Shown piece by piece: positions 35,406 through 45,763 of a DNA stretch of 64,000 nt. Under the pieces are notes generated by a model, which ran no database searches, had not been told where the DNA came from, and worked only from the letters and a program-made list of their open reading frames with translations. This stretch comes from Commensalibacter nepenthis (GTDB lineage Bacteria > Pseudomonadota > Alphaproteobacteria > Acetobacterales > Acetobacteraceae). Made by a program: the position numbers and the translations under genes. The stretch covers positions 1,791,001 through 1,855,000 of the forward strand of contig NZ_JASBAN010000001.1 in NCBI RefSeq assembly GCF_029953305.1, read 5' to 3'. Position 1 is the first letter of the stretch; each line of letters opens with the position of its first letter.

Positions 35406-37484
35406 TTGTTGTTCACTGAACTGCAATTAAGTTACTTTTATTGTATAAAAAAGATAAGACCCTCAAAAATAGCTTTCTGCTTGTGTTGGGGGGTGGTTGC
35501 AGGGACTTTTTCCTCGACATATGTCGCAATGGCAGCCGACCCTCAGACTTATAGAGTAGAAATAAGACCAACAGGCAATAAGGATATTGATGCCACTTTA
35601 TCCGATGTGTCAAGCCTTGTGTCTTTGAAAAAAACCAAACCTGTCGGAGCATTTGCCTTGGCTGGGCGGGTAAAGGGCGACTATGATCGTCTGCAAAGTG
35701 CAATGGATAGCTTTGGATATTACAATGCTAAAATACACATTAAACTTGGTGCAGGAAAAGCCTTGGCAAACGTTGACGAGGATAAGAAAAAAGACAAAAC
35801 AGAATCGGATATACATCAAGTTACTCAATTAACCAACGCAATGGATGGCAGTAACCCCGACCTACCTAGCTTTATTGCAAATATTCCTGAAAAAACAGAG
35901 GCGGTTATCGTTGTTGAGATTGATAAAGGGGATCAATACCATCTTGGTAAAATAGAGTTGGTGGAAAATAAACCAATAATACCACAACCTGTCAAAAGTT
36001 CGACACCATCAAACCCCAAGCCTCAAGTAACCACTCAACCCATAACATTAACCCCAGATCAGCAAAAAGCCTTTGGGTTAAAGTCTGGACAATCTGCCAT
36101 ATCCGCCGATGTTGTTGCAGCGAAGGGGCGTTTATTGACAGCGTTGCGAGAAGATGGGCATGCATTGGCAAAGATCAATGATCCTGTGGCTTATTTGCGC
36201 CCAGATACGAAAACACTCGATATTGTGTATCAAGTCAATCCTGGACCGATAGTTGACTTGGGGGATATTGACTTTAAAGGATTGAAAAAAGTTAACGAAG
36301 CTTTTGTGCGTAAGCGTTTATTATTGCATGATGGTCAGTTATATCAGCCTTCGAAAATAGAATCCGCGCGACAAGATTTGGCTTCTTTGGGTGTTTTTTC
36401 CAGTATTGATGCCACCGCAGCAACAAAGCTCGATGCGAATGGCAAATTACCCTTGGTGCTAACTTTCAAAGAATCAAAACGAAGGTCTGTTAGCTTTGAA
36501 GCAGGATACTCAACAGATTTAGGCGGACGTTTAGGGGTGCGTTGGGCGCATCGTAATTTGTTTGGCAATGCTGAAAAACTGAATATTGCGGCTTTGGCGA
36601 CGGGACTAGGTGGCACAGCACAAAAAGGATTGGGATATGATATTTATGCTGATTTTACCAAGCCTGATTTTGGACGCAGAGATCAAGATCTGAATGCACG
36701 TATCGAAGCGGTTAAACAAAAATTATATTCGTACAATCAAACCGCGTTTTTAATCAAAGGGGGGCTGAATCGGAAAATCAATAAACGGTGGAGGGCTTCT
36801 GTTTATTTAGGCGCGATACAAGAGCGCATTATTCAGCAACATATACGCAATGACTATACGATGATTAACGTGCCATTAAATGTTCGATATGACAGCACAG
36901 ATTTGGACAGCCCAATGATGTCGCCAACTCATGGAATGAAGGGATCGGTTTCCGTAACACCGACAACTTCTTTTGGTGATGGTACGATTTTCTTTGCAAT
37001 ATTAGAAGGTAGTGCTTCAACATATTTAGACCTTGCAAAAATAGGTTTAACAGATCCAGGGGATAGTGTGTTTGCATTCAGAGGAACGGTCGGAAGTATT
37101 CAAGGAGCCTCAAGAATGAACTTGCCACCAGATCAACGTATGTATGCTGGGGGGACTGCAACCGTCAGAGGGTTTCGTTTTCAAGGGGTAGGCCCTCAAT
37201 TCCCAGGAACGAAATATGCGGTTGGGGGAAAAGCGATGGATGCTGGAACGGTGGAGTTTCGTCAAAAAATTACACAATCTATTGGCGCACAAGCGTTTGT
37301 GGATGCTGGGCAAGTCAGTAAAACCAGTATGCCTTTCCAAGGAGATTTAAGAGTGGGTGTGGGGGCAGGCGGTAAGTATTATACACCTTTGGGACCTATT
37401 CGTTTAGATGTTGCATTACCGATGAATCGTCCACCTAGAGGCGATAAATTTGAGGTGTATATTAGTTTAGGTGAGACATTCTGA
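35406..37484 (+). CDS. tamA: translocation and assembly module outer-membrane protein TamA
   Basis: An Omp85-family protein with periplasmic POTRA domains followed by a 16-stranded barrel; with TamB it helps insert certain outer-membrane proteins and moves lipids. The exported N-terminus ends near AMAADPQ (about residue 43). POTRA-like segments run to about 370, and the barrel domain carries the Omp85 signature GTATVRGFRFQGVGPQFP and ends in a phenylalanine strand (ISLGETF). A proline/threonine-rich linker (about 190-222) interrupts the POTRA region. The start is TTG at 35406, preceded by AGAGGG at 9 bp. The stop overlaps the next ATG. Confidence 0.92.
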   Translation: MLFTELQLSYFYCIKKIRPSKIAFCLCWGVVAGTFSSTYVAMAADPQTYRVEIRPTGNKDIDATLSDVSSLVSLKKTKPVGAFALAGRVKGDYDRLQSAMDSFGYYNAKIHIKLGAGKALANVDEDKKKDKTESDIHQVTQLTNAMDGSNPDLPSFIANIPEKTEAVIVVEIDKGDQYHLGKIELVENKPIIPQPVKSSTPSNPKPQVTTQPITLTPDQQKAFGLKSGQSAISADVVAAKGRLLTALREDGHALAKINDPVAYLRPDTKTLDIVYQVNPGPIVDLGDIDFKGLKKVNEAFVRKRLLLHDGQLYQPSKIESARQDLASLGVFSSIDATAATKLDANGKLPLVLTFKESKRRSVSFEAGYSTDLGGRLGVRWAHRNLFGNAEKLNIAALATGLGGTAQKGLGYDIYADFTKPDFGRRDQDLNARIEAVKQKLYSYNQTAFLIKGGLNRKINKRWRASVYLGAIQERIIQQHIRNDYTMINVPLNVRYDSTDLDSPMMSPTHGMKGSVSVTPTTSFGDGTIFFAILEGSASTYLDLAKIGLTDPGDSVFAFRGTVGSIQGASRMNLPPDQRMYAGGTATVRGFRFQGVGPQFPGTKYAVGGKAMDAGTVEFRQKITQSIGAQAFVDAGQVSKTSMPFQGDLRVGVGAGGKYYTPLGPIRLDVALPMNRPPRGDKFEVYISLGETF

Positions 37485-37989
37485 TGATGCTGGAACAACA
37501 AGAAAATATTGTAACTTCCCAAAAGTGGCGCCATAAACATCTCATTTTGCGGTATTTTATGCTGGGGGTATTCAGTATTCTAGCCCTGTTTTTTTTGTTT
37601 GTTGTTGGTGTGTGGGTGTTTGTAAATACATCAACAGGTAAAAACTATATCGCTACTGAAATTCAAAAACATACCAACGATCGTATTCAGATTCTGGGAA
37701 TAACGGGGTTTGTTCCTACGCATATGAATATTGCTGAAATGCAATTTAAAAATGTCGAAATTGGGACATGGCTTGATGTCAAACAAAAGCAATTGAATTG
37801 GTCGCCTTGGGCATTATTACAAGAAAAAATCAGTGCCAGCGTCGAACGTAAAAATGGAAAAGAATATATGGAAAAGAATATAATGCACCTTTGGTGCCTT
37901 TGCATTTTTCAATTCGGTTACCAGAATATCCAACCCCTGCCAGTCATGACAAATTGCGAATTTATCTTGGTTTAGGAGACAAACTTTGA
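37484..37989 (+). pseudogene. TamB N-terminus-like ORF disrupted by a 14-bp duplication
   Basis: The ATG at 37484 overlaps the tamA stop. The first 125 residues align with the start of TamB: a basic segment, one membrane helix, then VFVNTSTGKNYIA / VFVNTQKGQNYLA and IGTWLDVKQKQLNWS / KGVWLSLKQTELDWS. After residue 123 the frame is displaced by a perfect 14-bp tandem repeat (37854-37881) and runs to a TAG at 37973. With one repeat unit removed, the frame instead continues GKEYNAPLVPLHFSIRLPEYPTP and ends at TGA 37987-37989, which overlaps the tamB ATG as TGATG. The ancestral product was thus about 163 residues and coupled to both neighbours. It is a partial tandem duplicate of tamB that is either decaying or switchable. 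Confidence 0.75.
37854..37881 (+). repeat. perfect 14-bp tandem duplication
   Basis: Two adjacent identical copies of ATGGAAAAGAATAT. Because 14 is not a multiple of three, gain or loss of one unit shifts the reading frame of the ORF that contains it. Confidence 0.95.
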
Positions 37990-40900
37990 TGCACCCTATC
38001 GACCAACAAACAAATGAACATGTAAAACCATCCAAGAAAAAATGGCGTCAACGGCATCGTATCCTATGGGGTTTGGGATGGTTTGTCGGTGGTGTTTTGG
38101 GATTGATGATCCTTGTCATTACAGGTGCTATGGTTTTTGTGAATACCCAAAAAGGACAAAATTATTTAGCGAGCAAGATTGGGGAATTAACAAATCATAC
38201 AGTGATTGTCAGTGGATTATCAGGGTCTTTTCCTAATCATTTACGTGTTGCAACCATCGAGTTACAAGACCCACAAAAAGGGGTTTGGTTATCCTTAAAA
38301 CAAACCGAACTAGATTGGTCTTTATTGGCATTACTAAGTAAAGAAATTCATGTCGATCGCCTATATGCCAAAGAGATTAATGTATATGATTTGCCTTCGC
38401 CAACAGAGCCAGAGGCACCTTCTGAAAATAGTGCTAGCTCTTTACCCAATATGGCGATTGCAGCGAATATTAAGGATATTCAAGTTGATAAATTATTCGT
38501 TTCAAACAAAGTCGCACCGATTGACCTTTCTGTAGGGCTAAAAGGCAACGTTGCGATTAAAAATGTTTTGAAAGTCGTTGAGATAGAATCTGTGAGTGAT
38601 TTATCAAATATTCATTTGTCTCTACATCTTTGGGAATTAAATCAGGCTACAGATCTGAAATTATTGGCAGATATTGGTAATCAAAAATTCAATAATGCGT
38701 CTTTAAAAATTAATGTCAAAAAACAATCTGACGGATTGGTTGAACGTCTATTAAAGAGGGATCAAGTCACGCCATTGGCATTACATCTTGTATTAAAAGG
38801 TTCATATAATCAATTACAAACAAACCTAGATTTATCTGCTGCTCAAGCCAAATTAAATCTGAATGGTGATGTTGATCTTATTCATTCTAAAATGAATATT
38901 GCTTTAGCTGGGCATTCCCCTGAAATGACGATAAGCCCTACAATTGGATGGGGTGGGTGGAATTTGGATGCGAAATTATACGGTGCGTTTCAATCTCCAT
39001 CTGGTAAAGGGAAATTTGAGCTGACCAACTTGGCGGCTGGGGACGCCATGGTAAATAAGTTGTTGTTACAGTTCAAAGGGGAAGATTTAGCCTCTTTGGA
39101 TGATCAAAGGACGCGGTTTGACCCTTGGATTCGATTAAACCTTGTTGCTGATGGGTTGCGAATTCCTGGCAGCCAACCTCAATTATTAGCAGATAGTCCA
39201 TTATCTTTGGATATAATTTATCATCCTAAGGAAAAGGACCAACCTATTGATCTACAATTAGATCATCAATTGATGAAAGCAGTGGGGCGTATTTTTATAA
39301 AACCTTCTTTGCATGGAAGTTTGGATTTATTTGCTCCACAACTCAGTTCTTTGGCAAAAGCTGGTAATGTTGATCTAAAAGGTTCTGCAATTCTCAATAT
39401 GGCTTTTGCACTACCAGAAGATCCTAAAAACCCTATATATATCGATGTTGATGGACCCTTAATGATTACGGGGGGTATGCCCATTGCGGTGCAAATGGTT
39501 GGATCAGAAGGGCATCTTGGGTTACATGCACAAATTATTCAAGGGCAAGATCAAAAAATTGATTTACAATCTTTGACCTTTAAAGGAAAACAGATTGGTT
39601 TAAATGTGCAAGGTTCATTGATTGGTGAGCAAGTCAAAGGCTTGTTAAATTTGGACATCAAAGAGTTGGCAGCAGCAGCGCCAATGTTAAAAGGTAAAGC
39701 AAATGCTCAGGTCACTTTGGATGGTTCTTTAAATGACTTAGCCGCACAATTACAATTAACAACCAATTTTACCACCGCTGCCAAAAGTGGATATGTGGTA
39801 AGACCCAGCCAGTTGAAGCTGACAGCGAAAGCCCAACATTTGCCCTCAAAACCAATTGCTGAGGTCGGGCTGACTGGGACTTTGGATCAAACGCCTGTGA
39901 ATATACAATTACAAGCAGGTCAATCCGAACAACAAAAAGCTTATTATTTAAAACTACAACAAATGGAGTGGCGAGGCATCAAAGCTGTGGCAGATATTGT
40001 GATGTCGAAAAATAACATGTTGCCTGTTGGAACAATTAAATTTGATGTTGTGCGTTTATCTGATTTTAGCCGGTTAATTAATCAAAAGATTGATGGGAAT
40101 ATTCATTTAGATATTCATAGTTCACCTGAAAATAAATCAAGATTAATGGTCGATCTGAATAGCCAAATTGCAATGCCTCAGGCAAAAATTGGCAAATTAT
40201 CTTTATCAGGCTCTGTGGAAAATCTAATTCAAAAACCTGTTGTTAATTTGAAATTACAAGCCAACCAGTTACAAGTCCCTCAAGTAGTTCAGGGGAACGC
40301 AAATATGACTGCGAATGGTGGAATGGATAATTTAAAATTAACCTTAAATGGTAATTTCCCTAGCTTAATGGATGCCAAAGGTAATATTAATACGGCGCTT
40401 ACGCTAAATTTATTAAAGAAAAAATTAGATATTCAAAAATTTACGGCATTGGTAAAAGGCGAGAATATTCGTTTATTATCACCTGTACAAGCTGATTTCG
40501 GCGAAAAAATAGCCGTGAATCGCCTTAGAATGTCAATAGCTCCATCTGGTGCAACCCCAGCAACCATTGATATCGCAGGCGAGGTTAAGCCAAAATTGGC
40601 GTTAACAGCGTCGATTCAAAATATTACTCCAGTGTTGGCCAAACCATTCGCTCCAGATTTAAAAGCCAAAGGCGTTATTAACGCTCAAGCAAAATTACAA
40701 GGATCAATCGAAAAACCACAAGGGTCGATTCAAGTTAGTGCTCGTAATATGCAATTGATGACAGGTGCAGCGGCTTCGTTGCCCCCTGCACAATTAAATG
40801 CTCAGGCAAATTTAAATGGTAATATAGCAAGGTTGGATACAAAATTACAAGTTGGACAAAAAGTAAATGCCAGTGTGACTGGAACCGTGCCATTACAACC

Positions 40901-42242
40901 TAAAGGGAATTTGGTATTGCTATTAAATAGCAACGTTGATCTATCAGTAGCCAACGCAATTGTTGGTGCATCAGGTCAACAAGTTCTTGGGTTAGTGAAT
41001 ATGGCAATGCAGGTCAATGGGAATATTAATTCGCCTGTCATTACGGGGCATATTGATTTAACGAATGGCAACTTTCGTGATTATGCTCAAGGGGTAAGTA
41101 TTCGTAACATTCAAGCTTCTATCATTGGGCAAAGAGATTCCATTATTTTACAGTCTTTTTCAGCCAAAGCGGGAAACGGAACAATGGATGCCAATGGTCA
41201 AGTAGGTGTGTTTAAACCGGGTATGCCTATTAATTTGCATTTTGGTATGAAAAATGCCAGACCATTGGTCAGTGATTTACTGACAGCGGTCTTGGATGGC
41301 GATATTAACATCAAAGGAATGGCTAAAACCCGTGTTGATGTTGATGGAGTTGTTAAGATTAAACATGCGGATATTAATATTCCCCATTCTATGGCACGTT
41401 CTGTTGTTCCGTTAAAAGTGATACGCCCAGGCGATAAGGTCGAAGTCGTGCAGCATGACTCTTCAGGACCTGATATTGGTTTGAATTTAACTGTCAAATC
41501 TGCTGGACAAATTTTAGTGCGTGGGTTTGGGCTGTTTACGGATATGGCGGGTTCTTTACATGTTGGCGGGACAGCCAATGCACCACAAATCTCAGGCGGT
41601 TTTGAAATGCAGAATGGTCATATTGATTTGGCTGGTATTTCCCTAGAATTTACCAAGGGGATTATTGGGTTTAAAGGTAGCAACGTCGATCATAAAATGG
41701 ATCCTTCTTTGGATTTTGAAGTCAAAAAATCTGTTGAAGGCAATACAGTCAGCTTAGCCATTACTGGATATGCCAGCTCTCCTAAAATAGCGTTAACTTC
41801 ATCTCCACCTTTATCTCAAGATCGCGTCTTAGCAATGCTGCTGTTTGGTGTTGATTCACAAAGTCTTTCTACAACTCAAATGGCTGAAATTGGGGTAGCG
41901 TTGGCAACATTAGGTGGTGAAGGAAGTGGATTTGACCCATTGGGAACAGTTCGTAAAACCTTGGGGCTTGATCGTTTATCCGTTGGAGGCGGTAGCAGCG
42001 ATGGTAAAGGCTCCTCCACAGGAACCAGTGTTTCAGCAGGTAAATATATGATGAAAGGTGTTTATCTTGGTGCTAAACAATCCACGGGAACGGCTGGAAC
42101 ACAAGCCGAAGTGCAGGTTGATATTACCAAGCGTTTAAAAGCCACAGCAACAGTCGGAACAGGTCAAGACAGAAGTGGCTTTGTCACACCAGATAATGAT
42201 CCAGGAAGCAGTATCGGATTATTATATAAATTCGATTACTAG
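37989..42242 (+). CDS. tamB: translocation and assembly module inner-membrane protein TamB
   Basis: The 1417-residue bridge protein that pairs with TamA. One N-terminal membrane helix (about 30-52) is followed by a very long beta-taco/groove of repeating short strands, and the conserved DUF490 domain is C-terminal (about 1080-1417), including FGLFTDMAGSLHVGGTANAPQISGGF and ALTSSPPLSQDRVLAMLLFG. TamB proteins span the periplasm and are thought to carry lipids or unfolded outer-membrane proteins. I use the ATG at 37989, which overlaps the upstream TGA; a TTG at 37986 is in frame. Its TAG overlaps the stop of the converging gene. Confidence 0.95.
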   Translation: MHPIDQQTNEHVKPSKKKWRQRHRILWGLGWFVGGVLGLMILVITGAMVFVNTQKGQNYLASKIGELTNHTVIVSGLSGSFPNHLRVATIELQDPQKGVWLSLKQTELDWSLLALLSKEIHVDRLYAKEINVYDLPSPTEPEAPSENSASSLPNMAIAANIKDIQVDKLFVSNKVAPIDLSVGLKGNVAIKNVLKVVEIESVSDLSNIHLSLHLWELNQATDLKLLADIGNQKFNNASLKINVKKQSDGLVERLLKRDQVTPLALHLVLKGSYNQLQTNLDLSAAQAKLNLNGDVDLIHSKMNIALAGHSPEMTISPTIGWGGWNLDAKLYGAFQSPSGKGKFELTNLAAGDAMVNKLLLQFKGEDLASLDDQRTRFDPWIRLNLVADGLRIPGSQPQLLADSPLSLDIIYHPKEKDQPIDLQLDHQLMKAVGRIFIKPSLHGSLDLFAPQLSSLAKAGNVDLKGSAILNMAFALPEDPKNPIYIDVDGPLMITGGMPIAVQMVGSEGHLGLHAQIIQGQDQKIDLQSLTFKGKQIGLNVQGSLIGEQVKGLLNLDIKELAAAAPMLKGKANAQVTLDGSLNDLAAQLQLTTNFTTAAKSGYVVRPSQLKLTAKAQHLPSKPIAEVGLTGTLDQTPVNIQLQAGQSEQQKAYYLKLQQMEWRGIKAVADIVMSKNNMLPVGTIKFDVVRLSDFSRLINQKIDGNIHLDIHSSPENKSRLMVDLNSQIAMPQAKIGKLSLSGSVENLIQKPVVNLKLQANQLQVPQVVQGNANMTANGGMDNLKLTLNGNFPSLMDAKGNINTALTLNLLKKKLDIQKFTALVKGENIRLLSPVQADFGEKIAVNRLRMSIAPSGATPATIDIAGEVKPKLALTASIQNITPVLAKPFAPDLKAKGVINAQAKLQGSIEKPQGSIQVSARNMQLMTGAAASLPPAQLNAQANLNGNIARLDTKLQVGQKVNASVTGTVPLQPKGNLVLLLNSNVDLSVANAIVGASGQQVLGLVNMAMQVNGNINSPVITGHIDLTNGNFRDYAQGVSIRNIQASIIGQRDSIILQSFSAKAGNGTMDANGQVGVFKPGMPINLHFGMKNARPLVSDLLTAVLDGDINIKGMAKTRVDVDGVVKIKHADINIPHSMARSVVPLKVIRPGDKVEVVQHDSSGPDIGLNLTVKSAGQILVRGFGLFTDMAGSLHVGGTANAPQISGGFEMQNGHIDLAGISLEFTKGIIGFKGSNVDHKMDPSLDFEVKKSVEGNTVSLAITGYASSPKIALTSSPPLSQDRVLAMLLFGVDSQSLSTTQMAEIGVALATLGGEGSGFDPLGTVRKTLGLDRLSVGGGSSDGKGSSTGTSVSAGKYMMKGVYLGAKQSTGTAGTQAEVQVDITKRLKATATVGTGQDRSGFVTPDNDPGSSIGLLYKFDY

Positions 42243-43852
42243 GTTGTTCTTGGTTCATGCTTATCAGCCATTTCTTGTAAAATAGAAATGGCTCTTTGAA
42301 CAACGTCACTCCATATTCTGGGGCGTGTTTGTCGGATGATTCTGGTTTTTGGATACCAAGGGCTATATTCTGCCCCGGAAATCCAACGCCAACAATTATC
42401 ATAACGATCCAATAAAATAGCTTTGCATCCAAGTCCGCCTGCTAAATGAATGACAGATGTATCAACCGAAATAACGAGGTCTATATTTTTAATGATCGCA
42501 GCAGTATCATCCATATCTTTGACCTCGTTCATCGGGTTAAAGATTGAAATATTTTTTGGTAAATCATTTATTTCGTGAGCATGATGTCCCATTTGTAAAC
42601 TAATAAAAGTGGCATTTTTGACCGATCGGAATAAAGGGATGAGCTTTTGTAAATCAATAGAACGTTTATTATCTGTCATAACCGCATAAGCATCGCTGGG
42701 ATGAGGGGACCCTCCCCAAACAATCCCCACTTTTAAATTCTGGGTTTGGGGGAGTTGTTTTTTCCAAAAATTTATTTTCTTGCGAGCTGCTGTTAAATAA
42801 GGTTTAAATTTAACTTTATTTGGATCTGCACTGAATACTCTGGGCAAGCTGATAAAAGGGCAATGCCAATCAAAAGGGGGTGCTTCCTCACCACCAATTT
42901 TGACTATTGGGTTTCCTTTGATCCGCTCACATAGCCCTTTCATTGTTTCCGCCACCCATAATTCAACGATAGCACCCCGTTGGATAAGCTCTGGCACAAA
43001 GCGTAAATACATTAGGGTATCTCCAAGCCCTTCTTCTTGGGTAATCAGGATCTTTTTCCCTTTGATATCCGTTGTTTTTGTTAATGTGGGAAGCAATGTT
43101 TCACGCGGTAAATTTGTGTGATTGGGTGTATCTAGGCGATATTCATGTTCTGCCCAGCCTTGATAATAATATTGTGCTTTCAACAAACATAATGAGTAAT
43201 TAACCCGTATTGCTGGCCATAGGGGATTGAGCATAATGACTTTACAATAATATAATAAAGCCTGCTCTGCATCATTGATAGCATTATAATAAGAGGCAAT
43301 ATTCGCAAGAACAGTGATGTTATTTGGATTGCGTTGTTCTAGATCTTTATATAGTTTGAAAGCTTGTGGGTATTTTCCTGCTTCGAAAAAAATAGTGGCT
43401 AATATGTTTAGTAACCAATCTTCTTTTTTTGAAAATTTTAAGCATTTTTTGATATATAAAATTGCCTTTGATGATTGTTTTGTATGTTGCAGAACATTAG
43501 CATAAGCAATATATAAGAGTTCATCTTCGGGTTGATATTTAAAGGCTTCTTTGAATACTTTAAATATCACATCGTATAAATTATAGCTGCCCAAATAAGG
43601 TTCTAATTCGCTGCAAACATGTTGATAGGATTTTTCTTTCAGCTGTTGTGCTGAAAAAAGATGATATGCAGCTTCTTTCGGTTTTTTACACCCTGCATAT
43701 GCAATTCCAATTAAAGTCATGATTGGTAGGCTGAATTTATCATTCTTATAGGGAAGCAGTAAAATAAGGGCTTCTTCAAATTTCCCTTGATGTAAAAGAA
43801 TATTTGCTTGATTGATTATATCATCATTAGAAGAGTTAGAAATTTTTTCCAT
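42239..43852 (-). CDS. TPR protein with a GT9/heptosyltransferase-like domain
   Basis: The N-terminal half (about 1-240) consists of TPR-like helical pairs (HQGKFEEALILLLPYK, AGKYPQAFKLYKDLEQRNPNN, AEQALLYYCKVIMLNP). The C-terminal half has a Rossmann glycosyltransferase fold with GLGDTLMYLRFVPEL, VGIVWGGSPH and the donor-side segment DLVISVDTSVIHLAGGLG. Such TPR-GT9 fusions are common in acetic acid bacteria and are often near glycosylation or flagellar genes; no acceptor is evident here. I start at the ATG of 43852 (MEKISNSS, 537 residues); the frame extends to a TTG at 43894. It follows dld by about 50 bp, so cotranscription is likely. Confidence 0.85.
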   Translation of the reverse strand: MEKISNSSNDDIINQANILLHQGKFEEALILLLPYKNDKFSLPIMTLIGIAYAGCKKPKEAAYHLFSAQQLKEKSYQHVCSELEPYLGSYNLYDVIFKVFKEAFKYQPEDELLYIAYANVLQHTKQSSKAILYIKKCLKFSKKEDWLLNILATIFFEAGKYPQAFKLYKDLEQRNPNNITVLANIASYYNAINDAEQALLYYCKVIMLNPLWPAIRVNYSLCLLKAQYYYQGWAEHEYRLDTPNHTNLPRETLLPTLTKTTDIKGKKILITQEEGLGDTLMYLRFVPELIQRGAIVELWVAETMKGLCERIKGNPIVKIGGEEAPPFDWHCPFISLPRVFSADPNKVKFKPYLTAARKKINFWKKQLPQTQNLKVGIVWGGSPHPSDAYAVMTDNKRSIDLQKLIPLFRSVKNATFISLQMGHHAHEINDLPKNISIFNPMNEVKDMDDTAAIIKNIDLVISVDTSVIHLAGGLGCKAILLDRYDNCWRWISGAEYSPWYPKTRIIRQTRPRIWSDVVQRAISILQEMADKHEPRTT

Positions 43853-43901
43853 CACTAGATCAATAAAATAATAAGATAATAATTTATTTATCAAAATTAT
43901 T

Positions 43902-45629
43902 TTAGTTTTCCCAGTTTTTTAATTTGCTAGTTTTACCGATACCTGGGTTAAAAATATTACATGGATCAAGTTCTTGATAGAATTTTTTGAGAGATTCCTT
44001 CGCCTGGTATAAATGTCCAACATTATGTTCAGCGGGATATTCTGCTCCTCTTTGATCTAAAATCTCTAACATTTCTTCTTCAAGTGCAAAAATATCGTGT
44101 CCTTTATAGATCACATAATCTTGATGAAATACATGACAGAAGAAATGACCATAATAGAGTTTATGCATACATTTTTTTTCAATTCCAAGGGGTAGGATTT
44201 CTGTCCATTCTTTATCATTGCGACGTAAGGCAATATCAAGGGCGAGGATATTTTCAACTGTTTTATGATGAATGGCACGATAGCGAACAGCTGCACCTGC
44301 CACCGCAAAACGGTGTAGAAAAGCTTTTTTCCCTTCGTCAGCAATACATTCAAAAAAACTGCCTTCTTTGTGTGTTTGAAACAAGTTGCCTAAGTATTTT
44401 TTTACTGTTTCAATATCATCTTTTCCTACTTTTAATAAAAGATGATGTTCGTATCTTTTTGCATAGTCGTTCATGCGGGCAGGTAGATGTTGAGGAAATA
44501 AAGTGCTTGCGAATTGCATTAGTTTATCGCTGAAATGCAAAGGTAGAAAACTGAATTTTTTCGTCAAATAATCAAAGCGACTTTTAATCTTAAAGAATAG
44601 TGGGATATAATCTGTTCCAAAGTAATTAATGAACAAGAAAGTGTCTTTTCCATAAATAGCAGCAATATCATAGGCTTTTTTATGGATATACTCCCCTGAA
44701 ACAGGAATAATATGTTGAGAAAGAAGGTCGTATCGTATTTGTGTTAAATCATCGGGATTGTTTGTGCCAATATAGAATACTTGCGTTTCTTTTTCTTGCG
44801 GAAAAGTATCTAACCTTACTGCAAATACAGCAAGTTTACCTGCACAGCCTGAGGCTTCATGTAAGTGAGAGGGATCAGCATTGTAACGCGCAGGTGTAGG
44901 GGAATCAACTTGGCAAACCTGCTCTTTATAGTGATGATCTGAACAATGTTTCTCTGTCTTTTTTACGTTATGGCTATCAAATTGATTATTGTCTAAATTG
45001 GTTAAGATTTCTTCGGGTGTATTTCCCAACTCAATCTCTAAATGATTGATCAGTTCTAAATGCCCATCATGCGTATATTGGGCGTAAAGTGCCATTTCTG
45101 TATAGGCTGGACCTCGTTGTACTAGGGCACCCCCTGAATTATTACAAATTCCCCCAAGCACAGAAGCTCCAATACAAGATGAACCAATGACAGAGTGTGG
45201 CTCACGATGATAAGGTTTCAGCTTCTTTTCCAGATCGTTTAATGTTGAACCAGGCAAACAAATGACTTGTTCGGCATTATTCAGAAGAAAAATTTTCTTC
45301 ATTTTCATTGTGCTGATAATAACAATATCACGGTCATAATTATTGCCATCAGGCGTTGATCCACCTGTTAGGCCCGTATTGGCAGCTTGCATAATAATAA
45401 TCACATTGGCTTTGACACATGCTTTTAAAATTTGCCATTGTTCAAGTAACGTATTTGGCTGTACAACGGCAATGGCTTTGCCTGATCCATACCGAAAACC
45501 ATTACAAAATAAACCCATTTTATCAGGATTAATCGTAATATTACGATGACCAACAATTGTAGTTAATGTAGAGAGAATCTGTTGTTGAGTATTTGAAACT
45601 ATATGTTGTGATTTTTTTTTGAAAAACAT
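43902..45629 (-). CDS. dld: quinone-dependent D-lactate dehydrogenase
   Basis: An FAD-linked, membrane-associated dehydrogenase that oxidises D-lactate to pyruvate and passes electrons to quinone. The 575 residues match the E. coli Dld type. The N-terminal FAD-binding domain has AANTGLTGGSTPDG and IGSSCIGASVLGGICNNSGGALVQRG, followed by the substrate region and the C-terminal membrane-binding domain (GHLYQAKESLKKFYQELDPCNIFNPGIGKTS). It fits a bacterium living with lactic acid bacteria in the gut, although that is inference. Confidence 0.93.
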   Translation of the reverse strand: MFFKKKSQHIVSNTQQQILSTLTTIVGHRNITINPDKMGLFCNGFRYGSGKAIAVVQPNTLLEQWQILKACVKANVIIIMQAANTGLTGGSTPDGNNYDRDIVIISTMKMKKIFLLNNAEQVICLPGSTLNDLEKKLKPYHREPHSVIGSSCIGASVLGGICNNSGGALVQRGPAYTEMALYAQYTHDGHLELINHLEIELGNTPEEILTNLDNNQFDSHNVKKTEKHCSDHHYKEQVCQVDSPTPARYNADPSHLHEASGCAGKLAVFAVRLDTFPQEKETQVFYIGTNNPDDLTQIRYDLLSQHIIPVSGEYIHKKAYDIAAIYGKDTFLFINYFGTDYIPLFFKIKSRFDYLTKKFSFLPLHFSDKLMQFASTLFPQHLPARMNDYAKRYEHHLLLKVGKDDIETVKKYLGNLFQTHKEGSFFECIADEGKKAFLHRFAVAGAAVRYRAIHHKTVENILALDIALRRNDKEWTEILPLGIEKKCMHKLYYGHFFCHVFHQDYVIYKGHDIFALEEEMLEILDQRGAEYPAEHNVGHLYQAKESLKKFYQELDPCNIFNPGIGKTSKLKNWEN

Positions 45630-45711
45630 GGCGAAATGTGCCTTTTAGTCCATGAACTTAATTTATTATAATCATTAGTTAAATTATAAATTTATAGAAA
45701 TATCAATAGAT

Positions 45712-45738
45712 AAAAAAAAGAGGGTTTGACAACCCTCT
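45712..45738 (-). terminator. rho-independent terminator of carD
   Basis: On the minus strand, AGAGGGTT and AACCCTCT pair around a 4-nt loop and run straight into eight T residues, about 26 bp after the carD stop. Confidence 0.9.
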
Positions 45739-45763
45739 TGTGATGAAATAGCGGTTTGTTTCG

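Noticed and set aside
42239-42432. Short minus-strand ORF at 42184-42432
   Set aside because: Lies in an alternative frame of the TPR-GT9 gene and the tamB end; no independent signal.
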